From: Clostridia bacterium
GTDB lineage: Bacteria > Bacillota_E > RBS10-35 > JAJYVN01
DNA: 13,781 nt
Direction: 5' to 3'
Assembly: GCA_027335545.1 (NCBI GenBank)
Contig: DAHWHV010000615.1
Location: 1 to 13,781 of the forward strand
Made by a program: the position numbers and the translations under genes
Shown: positions 5,715 through 12,727 of the stretch, piece by piece
Layout of the letters: each line of letters starts with the position of its first letter
Position numbering within the stretch: the stretch's first letter is position 1
Notes under the pieces: model-generated
What the model was told of the DNA's origin: nothing
Seen by the model: only the letters and a program-made list of their open reading frames with translations
Databases searched by the model: none

Positions 5715-6749
5715 TTGCCCGCGACGCCGCTGGCCCCGGTCACCGTCACGATCACCCGCGGCGGCCTGCCCGAATCCGTCCACACCGTCCATGTCGCCGT
5801 CGCCGACGCGGCTGGCCGGCTCCTCGCCGCCGCGGGCGACCCCGCGCTGCGCGCCTTCCTGCGCAGCTCGGCCAAGCCGCTGCAGGCCCTGCCGCTGGTC
5901 GCCTCGGGCGCGGCCGACGCCCTTGGCCTGGACGAGGCGGAACTCGCCGTCGCCTGCGGCTCGCACGAGGGGGCGGCGATCCACCAGGAGACGGTCCGCG
6001 GCCTGCTGGCCAAGGCGGGCCTGGGGGAGGACGCCCTGCGCTGCGGCCCCCACGCCCCGGGGAACGCCGCCGCGGCCGCCGCCCTGGCCCGCGCCGGGGC
6101 CGCCCCGACCCCACTGCACAACAACTGCTCGGGCAAGCACGCCGGGATGCTGGCCACCTGCGTGCACCAGGGTTGGTCGCACGAGTACCTCGACCCCGGC
6201 CACCCCTTGCAGGTGTGGATCGCCGAAATCGTTGGCCAAGCCTGCGGCGAGACCCCGGCGCCGGGCCTCGACGGTTGTGGTGTCCCCACCTTTGCGGTCA
6301 GCCTGACGGGGATGGCCACGGCCTTCGCCCGGTTGGGCAGTGGTCGGGTCCTGAGCGCGGACCTGGCGGCCGCGGCGGAGCGCCTGGGGGCGGCCATGGC
6401 CGCCCGGCCCGTGTTGGTCAGCGGCGCTGGCGAGGTGAACACGGCGTTGCTGGCCTGCCAGGGGGCGCGCTGGCTGACCAAGGGGGGGGCGGAGGGTGTC
6501 TGGTGCCTGGGACTGCGTGGGGAGGGGCCCGGCCTGGGCGTCGCCCTGAAGGTCGCCGACGGCAGCCACCGGGCCTCGACGGCCGTGCTGCTGCAGGTCC
6601 TGGCGGCCCTCGGTGTGGAGGGGGCGGACGACCCCCGGCTGGCGGCCTTCGCCCAACCGGTGGTGCGCAACACCCTGGGCCAGGTAGTCGGGGATGTGCG
6701 GGTGGCGCTGCCGCCCGGACTCGGACTGCTGCGGGCGGCCGGGCAGTGA
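5715..6749 (+). CDS. Asparaginase II family protein (Rhizobium etli type)
   Basis: A 344-residue cytosolic protein of the Asparaginase_II family, which hydrolyses L-asparagine to aspartate and ammonia and is unrelated to the E. coli enzymes. Seen: ITRGG near 13-17, RSSAKP at 50-55 giving the catalytic S-x-x-K pair (S51 and K54), SHE at 83-85, and NNCSGKHAGM at 136-145. C138, K141 and C188 (in DGCGVP) correspond to the zinc site described for R. etli ReAV. Length is normal and the domain is complete. TTG 5715 was chosen because AAAGGAAG precedes it by about ten bases and family proteins start just before the ITRGG strand; an upstream ATG at about 5554 would add low-complexity residues, including the tandem repeat. 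The following gene starts 185 bases later, probably from its own promoter. Confidence 0.9.
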   Translation: MPATPLAPVTVTITRGGLPESVHTVHVAVADAAGRLLAAAGDPALRAFLRSSAKPLQALPLVASGAADALGLDEAELAVACGSHEGAAIHQETVRGLLAKAGLGEDALRCGPHAPGNAAAAAALARAGAAPTPLHNNCSGKHAGMLATCVHQGWSHEYLDPGHPLQVWIAEIVGQACGETPAPGLDGCGVPTFAVSLTGMATAFARLGSGRVLSADLAAAAERLGAAMAARPVLVSGAGEVNTALLACQGARWLTKGGAEGVWCLGLRGEGPGLGVALKVADGSHRASTAVLLQVLAALGVEGADDPRLAAFAQPVVRNTLGQVVGDVRVALPPGLGLLRAAGQ

Positions 6750-6761
6750 GGGGTGCACGCC

Positions 6762-6799
6762 GTCCCCCGGCGCGGACGCGTTCCCCGGGGCCGGGGGAC
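6762..6799 (+). terminator. Possible hairpin after the asparaginase gene
   Basis: GTCCCCCGGC (6762-6771) pairs exactly with GCCGGGGGAC (6790-6799) across an 18-base loop, starting 12 bases after the stop codon. No T tract follows. A competing stem is possible: GGCGCGGAC at 6769-6777 with GTCCGCGCC at 6823-6831. At this GC content chance pairing is common. Confidence 0.35.
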
Positions 6800-6898
6800 C
6801 CGGCCTGCCCCCGGCCTGGCGGGTCCGCGCCGGGCCTCGGGCGGGCCTGCCCTGGCCCGACGGGTCTCGCGCGTCCCCCCGTCGGCGACGCGTCCCCC

Positions 6899-6927
6899 TT
6901 GTCCCGCGGCACCGCGTCTGGTAGCGT
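6899..6927 (+). promoter_or_regulatory. Candidate promoter giving a leaderless sulfurtransferase mRNA
   Basis: TTGTCC (6899-6904), a 17-base spacer, then TAGCGT (6922-6927) preceded by TG at 6919-6920 as an extended -10. The ATG of the next gene is at 6935, seven bases after the -10, so transcription would begin at or next to the start codon. No Shine-Dalgarno is seen before this ATG, which fits a leaderless transcript. Confidence 0.5.
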
Positions 6928-6934
6928 CCCAGCC

Positions 6935-7810
6935 ATGGCAGACAACACACCCCAAGGGATCCGACCCCAGGCCAGCGCCTTCCCGCCCGTGGTGGACGCC
7001 GCCTGGCTGGCCGCCCACCGCGCCTCCGTCGTCGTCGTCGACGCCCGCGGGGGCCGCGCCGGGCGCTCGGGCGAGGAGGGCTACCGCCTGGGACACATCC
7101 CCGGGGCCGTGTTCGTGGATCTGGAGCGCTGGTTGTCCGGGCCGCCCTCCGCCGCGGCCGGACGCCACCCCCTGCCCGACCCGGCGGTGTTCGCCGAGGG
7201 CATGGGCCGGGCCGGGATCGGGGACGGGGCCACCGTGGTCGGCTACGACGACGTCGGCGGGGTCCTGGCGGCCCGCTGCGTGTGGATGCTGCGCGCCCTC
7301 GGCGAGTCGGCCGCACTGCTGGACGGGGGGTTGGCGGCGTGGACCGGCCCCCTGGAGACGGGGGAGGCCCGGCCGGCCCCGGCACGCTTCCGGACCCGGC
7401 CCTGGCCGCGCGAGGCCCTGGCCACGATCGACGAGGTCGCCCAAGCGGTGGCGGGCCCCGGCCCGCTCGTGTTGGATGCGCGCCCCCGGGAGCGGTACCG
7501 CGGCGAGGGCGAGGCGCTGGACGCGCGCGGGGGACACATCCCGGGGTCCATCACCGCCCCCTGCCGGGAGAACCTGGACCACGCCGGCCGCTTCCTGGCG
7601 CCCGAGGCTTTGCGGTCCCGTTTCGCCTCCCTGGGGGTCGGCGACGCACGGGACGTGATCTCGACCTGCGGCTCCGGCGTCACGGCCTGCCACAACCTGC
7701 TGGCCCTGGAGTGGGTCGGTCTCGGGCGGGGCCGCCTCTTCCCCGGCTCCTGGTCGCAGTGGAGCGGGGACCCCTCCAGGCCCGTCGCCACCGGCGAGGG
7801 GCGCGGCTGA
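6935..7810 (+). CDS. sseA: 3-mercaptopyruvate/thiosulfate sulfurtransferase, tandem rhodanese
   Basis: A 291-residue protein with two rhodanese domains: residues about 15-140 (VVVVDARGG, GHIPGAVFVDL, YDD in place of an active cysteine) and about 160-285 (VLDARPRERYRGE, GHIPGSITAP). The active-site loop is CGSGVTA with C245 as the persulfide-forming cysteine. CG(S/T)GVTA is the form typical of 3-mercaptopyruvate sulfurtransferases; thiosulfate rhodaneses usually have CRKG-type loops. Its role would be sulfur transfer from mercaptopyruvate, linked to cysteine breakdown and cyanide or thiol detoxification. Length is normal for SseA-like proteins. ATG 6935 lacks a Shine-Dalgarno but sits just after a -10-like box. 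The asparaginase gene upstream and the phosphoesterase downstream are on the same strand, but the large gaps argue for separate transcripts. Confidence 0.92.
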   Translation: MADNTPQGIRPQASAFPPVVDAAWLAAHRASVVVVDARGGRAGRSGEEGYRLGHIPGAVFVDLERWLSGPPSAAAGRHPLPDPAVFAEGMGRAGIGDGATVVGYDDVGGVLAARCVWMLRALGESAALLDGGLAAWTGPLETGEARPAPARFRTRPWPREALATIDEVAQAVAGPGPLVLDARPRERYRGEGEALDARGGHIPGSITAPCRENLDHAGRFLAPEALRSRFASLGVGDARDVISTCGSGVTACHNLLALEWVGLGRGRLFPGSWSQWSGDPSRPVATGEGRG

Positions 7811-8012
7811 GCGTGGTGGGTCGGGGTCCCCGGTGCCTGGATCTGGGCCGCGCCGGGGTTGGCGCCGCCCCGGCGGCGGGGGAGTCGGCAGCCGGGGCGG
7901 ATACAGGCGATCCCGGACCGGCGGAGAGTCACGGGGGTCGGGGCGCAGCCGCCGGCGGGGACACTGCCCCCCGCGGCCCCTCCCACCGTCCCGCCCGGAC
8001 CGCCCAGGGGGT

Positions 8013-8024
8013 TATGCCGGCATA
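8013..8024. promoter_or_regulatory. 12-base palindrome overlapping a -10-like box
   Basis: TATGCCGGCATA is a perfect palindrome about 40 bases before the phosphoesterase start. Its right end overlaps TACGAT (8023-8028), a possible -10 box. No clear -35 was found. It could be an operator for a repressor. Confidence 0.35.
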
Positions 8025-8063
8025 CGATTCGACCGGGGTCCCCAGGGGAGGCCAGGAGCCAGC

Positions 8064-8996
8064 GTGAGCACCGGCCTGCGCTTCCGCCCCGACGGCACCT
8101 TCACCATCGCCCAACTGACGGATCTGCACTGGTCCAACGGCGGCCCCGCCGATCTGGCGACCAGCGCCCTGGCGGCCCGCATCCTGGAGGCGGAGCGGCC
8201 GGACCTGGTGGCCCTGACCGGGGACATCATCGCCGGCGAGGGCTGTCCGGACCCCGCGGCCGCCCTGCGGTCCGCGGTCGCGCCGGTGCTCGAACGCGGC
8301 CTGCCCTGGGCCCTGGTCTTCGGCAACCACGACGACGAGGGGTCGTTGGACCGGCGCGCCCTGCTGGAGGTGGCGCGCTCCTGCCCGGGGTGCCTGGCGG
8401 AGCCGGGGCCGGCCGGGGTGAGCGGAGTGGGCAACTACCGGCTCCTGGTCGCCGACCCCGCCGGCGCCGCGCCTGCCGCCGCCCTGTACTTCCTGGACTC
8501 GGGGGCCTACGCCGCGACGGCGGTGGGCGGCTACGACTGGATTCGCCGCGATCAGATCGCCTGGTACGTGGAGGCTTCGCGCGCCCTTGCGGCGGCGGTG
8601 GGCGGACCGTTGCCCGCCCTGGCCTTCCTGCACATCCCGCTGCCGGAGTACGACGAGGTCTGGGCCACGCAGCCTTGCGTCGGCTGCAAGTACGAGCCCG
8701 TGTCCGGCCCCCGGGTCAACAGCGGCTTCTTCGCCGCCCTGCACGAGGTGGGCGAGGTGCTGGGCGTCTTCGCCGGCCACGACCACATCAACGACTACGT
8801 CGGCTCGTTGCACGGCATCCGCCTCTGCTTCGGGCGCGCCGGCGGCTATGGCACCTACGGGCGGGAAGGCATGGCGCGCGGGGCGCGCCTGATCCGCCTG
8901 CGCCAGGGCGAGCGGGCCTTCGATTCCTGGCTGCGCCTGGACGACGGCTCCGTGATCCGTCACCAACCCGAGCACGCCCCGACCGGGCGGGCCTGA
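8064..8996 (+). CDS. Calcineurin-like metallophosphoesterase
   Basis: A 310-residue phosphoesterase of the calcineurin-like (purple acid phosphatase) superfamily. It has the ordered metal-binding blocks: D20-L-H22 in LTDLHW, GD at 53-54, GNHD at 87-90, H190 in FLHIPLPEY, and GHDH at 238-241. All residues of the dinuclear metal centre are present, so activity is expected. The FLHIPLPEY block resembles the fungal/plant Dcr2 and PAP29-like group, so a phosphomonoesterase is likely; the substrate is unknown. No signal peptide or membrane segment is seen. The GTG at 8064 has GGGGAGG and AGGAG upstream and begins just before the first strand (FTIAQLTD); the longer open frame before it is low complexity. 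The 253-bp spacer before it holds only the palindrome noted separately. Confidence 0.9.
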   Translation: MSTGLRFRPDGTFTIAQLTDLHWSNGGPADLATSALAARILEAERPDLVALTGDIIAGEGCPDPAAALRSAVAPVLERGLPWALVFGNHDDEGSLDRRALLEVARSCPGCLAEPGPAGVSGVGNYRLLVADPAGAAPAAALYFLDSGAYAATAVGGYDWIRRDQIAWYVEASRALAAAVGGPLPALAFLHIPLPEYDEVWATQPCVGCKYEPVSGPRVNSGFFAALHEVGEVLGVFAGHDHINDYVGSLHGIRLCFGRAGGYGTYGREGMARGARLIRLRQGERAFDSWLRLDDGSVIRHQPEHAPTGRA

Positions 8997-9129
8997 GGGG
9001 GCGGGCCCAGGCCGCGGGTGCGCCCGACACCCCCCGCGCCGCCTGTCGCCAACCACCGACGCGCAGAGGGGGCCGGAGCGACGCGGGCTTGGTTATGGAC
9101 CGTGGCGGCGGCCGACCGAGGCCTCCGGC

Positions 9130-9490
9130 CGGCATCGCGCGCGATGTGGGCCAGCTCTTCGCCGCTCCGTGAGCCGCGGAACCCGGTCGCCCGCGCCCTC
9201 CGGGAGGCGGAGGCGCCCGCCCCGGAGGTGACCGCGAGGTGGCCGGCGGGGGGTGACGGGCCAGGTGGGGGGGCACGGCCTTCGCCCTGGACCAGCGGGA
9301 GTGGGTCGCCTCGCTCTGGGGCCTCCGCATCGCCCCGCCCGAGCGCACGGCTGCGGGGCTGGCGGACGCCCGTCCGGCCCGAGGCGCGAGGGGTCGTGGC
9401 GGCCCTGGCCGCCGCCGGAGGAGAAGTTCGCCTACCTGCGCGACCACCCGCGCGCGGCCCTGGTGGGACCACCTCGACCACGGTGGGGTG
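9130..9490 (+). pseudogene. Possible decayed gene, family not recognised
   Basis: Short protein-like pieces follow one another while switching plus-strand frames: GIARDVGQLFAAP (to about 9172), EPRNPVARALREAEAPAPEV (about 9175-9234), AFALDQREWVASLWGLRI (from 9278), EEKFAYLRDHPRA (about 9418-9456), then WWDHLDHGG (from 9461). Codons in each piece end almost only in G or C, as in real genes here, whereas the bases between them do not. This suggests a gene broken by several frameshifts. I do not recognise the family, and chance in GC-rich DNA remains possible. Confidence 0.35.
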
Positions 9491-9605
9491 GGCCCAGCAT
9501 CCCCCAGACGAGGGCCAGGCCGGTCAGACCCCGAATGCGCCTGGGGTGCGCGCTCGACGGCCGCACGGCCCCCGCGGGTCTGACGCCCCGCGCCGCGCCC
9601 CTGGT

Positions 9606-9620
9606 GGCCGCTAGGCGGCC
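9606..9620 (-). terminator. Small hairpin beyond the P450 stop codon
   Basis: GGCCGC (9606-9611) and GCGGCC (9615-9620) pair around a TAG loop, starting about 24 bases after the P450 stop on the minus strand. There is no T tract, so termination activity is uncertain. Confidence 0.3.
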
Positions 9621-9643
9621 CCAAGCCCGCCCGCCAGCGCCCC

Positions 9644-10942
9644 TCACCCCCCGACGGCCTCAAAGCGCAGCGGGAAGCGCCTCACCCCGCGCACGAAGCC
9701 CGGGGACCACTCCGGCGCCTCGTCCGGGTCGAACCGGGGCGCCCGCAGGCGGCGCAGCATCTCCCCCAGCACGATGCGCCCCTCCATCCGGGCCAGTGGC
9801 GCGCCGAGGCAGAAGTGGACGCCGGTGCCGAAGGCGAGGTGGCGGTTCGGGCTGCGCGCCGGGTAGAAGCGCTCCGGCTCGGCGAAGACGCACTCGTCGC
9901 GGTTGGCCGAGCCGATCCACGCGGCGACGCGTTCCCCCGCGCGGATCGCGCGGCCGGCGAGTTCGGTGTCGGCGGCGGCCACGCGGAACATGGCCTGCAC
10001 GGGTGAGCTGAAGCGCAGCACTTCCTCGACGGCGGAGGGGACCAGGCCCGGCTCGCCGCGCAGGCGGTCCGCCGCCTCGGGGTGCTGGAGCAGGCAGAGG
10101 AAGCCGTTGCCGACGAGGTTGGTCGTCGTCTCGTGGCCGGCCACCAGCAGCAGCGTGCAGAAGCCGAAGAGCTCCGCGTCGCTCAGGTCTTCTCCGTCCG
10201 GCTGGGCGGCCAGCAGGGCGCTGAGCACATCGTCCCCCGGGCGGCGGCGCTTGTCGCGCACGGCGGCCCGGAAGTAGTCCACGAGTTCGGCCTGGGCGTG
10301 GGCCCGCGCCGCCCCGGGCCCGGCGCCGCCGGCGACGGGGTCCGGCCCGTCCGCCCCGACGAGCAGGTCCGACCAGCGCTTGAAGAGCGGCCGGTCGGAC
10401 GCCGGGACGCCGAGCAGGCCCGCGATGACGATGACGGGCAGCGGGCCCGCGAGGTCGGCGATCACGTCCATCCGCCCCAGGGGGGCGACCGCTTCGAGCA
10501 GGTCCCGGGCCAGTTCGGCCACGGTTCCCTCCAGGGCGGCGACCGCGCGCGGGGTGAAGGCCCGGCTCACCAGGGCGCGCAGGCGCGTGTGCCGCGGTGG
10601 GTCGATGTTGATCAGGCTGTCGGCGAAGGAGCCAAGCGGGGCCCCCGCAGCCCCCCCGCCCGGGGGCCCCCCAGGGGCCGGGCGCGGGGCGAAGGCGGTG
10701 CGCGAGGAGAAGCGGGAGTGCTCCCCGAGCACCTCCTGCACCTCGGCGTAGCGGTAGGCGTGCCAGAGACCGGATTCCGGGTCGCGCTCGACCGGGCGTT
10801 CCCGGCGCATGCGCGCGTAGTGGCCGTAGCGCGAGGCGTCATCCGCGAAGCGTGGCAGCGGGCGGCGGGGCGCGGCGGCGGCCCCCGCGCTGGGGGTGCC
10901 CGTCGCGCGGGCCGGGTCGGTCGGGACCGCGTCGCTGGGCAT
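9644..10942 (-). CDS. Cytochrome P450 (soluble bacterial type)
   Basis: A 432-residue haem monooxygenase of the soluble bacterial class, lacking a membrane anchor and expected to need separate ferredoxin partners, none of which are in this window. Seen: INIDPPRHTRLRALVSRAFT (111-130, C-helix region), AGHETTTN at 268-275 (I-helix oxygen-activation threonines), E307-x-x-R310 (K-helix), NRHLAFGTGVHFCLGAPLAR at 366-385 with haem-ligand C378. All core motifs are intact. Pro/Gly-rich insertions at about 87-103 and 199-212 lengthen surface loops. ATG 10942 was chosen because AAAGGAG lies nine bases upstream; the open frame continues further but is low complexity. The substrate cannot be inferred. 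It is transcribed toward the decayed region, with a palindrome and -10-like box upstream. Confidence 0.95.
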   Translation of the reverse strand: MPSDAVPTDPARATGTPSAGAAAAPRRPLPRFADDASRYGHYARMRRERPVERDPESGLWHAYRYAEVQEVLGEHSRFSSRTAFAPRPAPGGPPGGGAAGAPLGSFADSLINIDPPRHTRLRALVSRAFTPRAVAALEGTVAELARDLLEAVAPLGRMDVIADLAGPLPVIVIAGLLGVPASDRPLFKRWSDLLVGADGPDPVAGGAGPGAARAHAQAELVDYFRAAVRDKRRRPGDDVLSALLAAQPDGEDLSDAELFGFCTLLLVAGHETTTNLVGNGFLCLLQHPEAADRLRGEPGLVPSAVEEVLRFSSPVQAMFRVAAADTELAGRAIRAGERVAAWIGSANRDECVFAEPERFYPARSPNRHLAFGTGVHFCLGAPLARMEGRIVLGEMLRRLRAPRFDPDEAPEWSPGFVRGVRRFPLRFEAVGG

Positions 10943-11250
10943 GGCGGATTGCTCCTTTACGAGCGTGGCTGCGGAGTACAGGCGTTGCCGCGGAGCACGA
11001 GCGTCGCCTCGGTGTCTCGGCCTCCGCGCCAGCGCCGCCACGGGCCGCGCGGTTGCGCCGCCCGGTGGGCCCATTCCCTAAGCGCGCCCGCTGCCCCCGC
11101 ATGATACCCCAAGGCCCGGGGCCCGGGCCTGTCGAAGCCTCACGCGACGCCCGCCGCGCCGTGCCCTCTCCGCTGGGTCCCGGCCCGGAGCCCCGACGGG
11201 CACCGCGGATGGAGTGGCTGCGCTACGCTCATCAAATCTTCGCGCGGCCG
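10943..11250. other. Upstream region of the P450 gene, 308 bp
   Basis: No gene is supported. Apart from the Shine-Dalgarno of the P450 gene, it holds the minus-strand -10-like box and palindrome at 11101-11130. From about 11218 base composition becomes less GC-rich as the hairpin-bounded element begins. Confidence 0.45.
11101..11130 (-). promoter_or_regulatory. Possible P450 promoter with palindromic operator
   Basis: On the minus strand TATCAT (11106-11101) is a five-of-six match to a -10 box. Immediately upstream lies a 19-base palindrome at 11112-11130: arms AGGCCCGGG and CCCGGGCCT around a single G. It covers the spacer and the place where a -35 would be, and no -35 is seen, suggesting an activator- or repressor-controlled promoter about 160 bases before the P450 start. 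Confidence 0.35.
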
Positions 11251-11560
11251 TCTGATACCCCCGGCTTCAGCCGTGGGATTGGCCACGCGTTCCCTCCCCC
11301 TTTGTGGTAGAACGGGGGCGCACCTTGACAACCGAACGTACGGGGTTGCGCCGAGGAATCCGTCGGCGCGTAAAACGTTCGCGGAACACGGGAGCACGCG
11401 CTGTCCAAAGGCACCGGCTTGCCGGCAACGGTTTCGGACACAAGCGCAACCTCCCTTGCCAGCCCCGCTATACGTGGGACTGGCGGGCCGCTGTCAGGCG
11501 GCCTATCGCAGCACGATCCGGTAGCTGCAAGCCTCCGGCTGTAGCCGTGGGGTCCTGACC
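11250..11560. mobile_element. Hairpin-bounded, non-autonomous IS200/IS605-like element or remnant
   Basis: Two near-identical hairpins in the same orientation bound this block: CCCCCGGCTTCAGCCGTGGG (11258-11277) and CTCCGGCTGTAGCCGTGGG (11533-11551). Each is a nine-base-pair stem with a two-base loop and an unpaired C/T at the same position. Directly repeated subterminal hairpins with a mismatch are what IS200/IS605 transposases recognise as single strands, and the CCCACGGCTnnAGCCG form is common at TnpB-element ends (family knowledge). The interior (about 66% GC by hand count over 11281-11520) has no tnpA or tnpB domain but has more stems: 11317-11322 with 11347-11352, CCGGCTTGCCGG near 11422, and 11486-11491 with 11498-11503. 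Exact ends and orientation are unknown. Confidence 0.55.
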
Positions 11561-11858
11561 AGGGTGGCTGCTCCGGGGCGACGGCTAGTCCGTCGTCCGT
11601 GCTCGCACCGTCCGGTTCTCGCGGGCGGTCCCGGCCGACGGCTGGAGGGGGGCGCATCCAGCCGGCGCGCCCGAGTTGACCCGGGGCGGTGGGCAGGGGA
11701 ACCGGGCACGGGCGGCACCCATCGCCGGGACCACGGCTACCGGCGAGCACGGTACCGAGGGAACCTCGCGAGCCCGGCGTCGCGGGTGGGTTCCTCCGGC
11801 TGGTGGCGCAGTGTCGTCCGGTGCGGCACCCGCCGCACGTCCGACGGGGGGATGAGGC
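11561..11858. other. Spacer before the zinc-ribbon/HIT gene, 298 bp
   Basis: No gene is recognised. TTGACC at 11676-11681 has no matching -10 box. The right end carries the hairpin at 11821-11838. Confidence 0.4.
11821..11838 (+). promoter_or_regulatory. Hairpin just before the zinc-ribbon start
   Basis: GTGCGGC and GCCGCAC pair perfectly around an ACCC loop, ending 20 bases before the TTG start at 11859. It could be an operator or an mRNA structure affecting translation; there is no T tract. Confidence 0.4.
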
Positions 11859-12689
11859 TTGACCTGCGGGCTGTGTGGCTCGGAGATCACCGACGGCCCG
11901 CGCTTCTGCCCCCGGTGCGGTGCCTCGCTGGCCGCGGGCCCGCCCCGGCAGCGGCCGGTGACTCCCAGGCCCGCCGAGCAAGGTCTGCTCTGGGCCCTGC
12001 TCCTATCGCCGCTGGCCGGCGGACTGGCGTGGGCGAGCAACTGGCGCCGGCTCGGGCAGGCGCGCAAGGCCGGGCCGACGCTCCGCCCGCGGATCGGCCC
12101 ACCGGCCGCGCTGGGCCGTCCCCGGCGGACCGACCCGCGGACCCCGCATCCGCCGCATCTCCGGAAGGGGAGGGGCCGCATGGTGGAGGCCTGGAAGCAG
12201 GACCGGATCGGCGCCGCGGAGCGGGGGGAGAACCCGACCGTCCTGGCGCGGCTGCGTAGCGGTTACGCGGTGATCGGCGACACCCAGTTCCTGCCCGGCT
12301 ACTGCGTGCTGCTGGCCTCGCCCCAGGTGGGGTGTCTGGAGGACCTCGACCTGGCGCGGCGCACCGATTTCCTCCTGGACATGTCCCTCATCGGCGAGGC
12401 GATCGCCGCGGCCTGCCGGCCGCGCCGCATCAACTACGCCATCTACGGCAACGCCGACGCCTTCCTGCACGCCCACGTCTTCCCCCGCTATGACTGGGAG
12501 CCGGAGGAGTACCGCCGCCGGCCGCCCTTCAGCTACCCGGCGGACCGGTGGACGGATGCGCGCCACCAGCTGGCCGACGAGCGCCACGGGGCGCTGCGCG
12601 CGGACCTGCGTGCCCAGTTGGAACGCCTGGGCGGTGCGCGGGGGACCGGGGAGGGGCTGGAACGGACCGCGGGCGGCCGGGGCCGCTGA
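11859..12689 (+). CDS. Zinc-ribbon / transmembrane / HIT-domain reading frame
   Basis: One open frame of 276 residues with two unlike parts. Residues 1-25 are a zinc ribbon (C3, C6, C17, C20 in CGLC...CPRC), followed by a hydrophobic segment at about 42-60 and NWRRLG. This matches small zinc-ribbon membrane proteins, but the expected further membrane helices are missing and Pro/Arg-rich sequence (70-107) follows. Residues 108-276 form a HIT-fold hydrolase (WKQDRIGAAERGENPTVLAR, GDTQFLPGYCVLLASP, FLHAHVFPRYDWEPEE). The histidine triad is H204-x-H206 with the third position F208, a variant of this HIT subgroup. HIT proteins cleave or transfer nucleotides. ATG 12180, after a strong AAGGGGAGGGG, would start a stand-alone 169-residue HIT protein. 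So this is either a real fusion or a truncated zinc-ribbon gene running in frame into a HIT gene. TTG 11859 is the first start giving the ribbon. Confidence 0.75.
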   Translation: MTCGLCGSEITDGPRFCPRCGASLAAGPPRQRPVTPRPAEQGLLWALLLSPLAGGLAWASNWRRLGQARKAGPTLRPRIGPPAALGRPRRTDPRTPHPPHLRKGRGRMVEAWKQDRIGAAERGENPTVLARLRSGYAVIGDTQFLPGYCVLLASPQVGCLEDLDLARRTDFLLDMSLIGEAIAAACRPRRINYAIYGNADAFLHAHVFPRYDWEPEEYRRRPPFSYPADRWTDARHQLADERHGALRADLRAQLERLGGARGTGEGLERTAGGRGR

Positions 12690-12727
12690 GGCCGAAGCCC
12701 CGTGGTCGAGGTACGGGGGGTGCGACG

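Larger units (their letters stand above)
8997..9643. other. 650 bp without an intact gene; decayed coding remnant inside
   Basis: Between the phosphoesterase and the convergent P450 gene no intact gene is seen. Stretches with strongly G/C third codon positions appear in three plus-strand frames between about 9130 and 9490 and are listed as a possible pseudogene. The right end holds a small inverted repeat at 9606-9620. Confidence 0.5.

Noticed and set aside
4958..7693. A 911-codon minus-strand open frame
   Set aside because: It runs antisense through the asparaginase and sulfurtransferase genes and reads as low-complexity Arg/Pro/Gly. Only its last part (from about 5172 down) is real, as the C-terminal piece of the glycosidase remnant.
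11676..11681. TTGACC as a -35 box for the zinc-ribbon gene
   Set aside because: No -10-like hexamer occurs at 16-18 bases downstream.
11232..11981. A 249-codon minus-strand frame across the hairpin-bounded element
   Set aside because: No TnpB, TnpA or other domain is visible, and it continues into unrelated sequence and the zinc-ribbon gene; better explained as non-coding element sequence.
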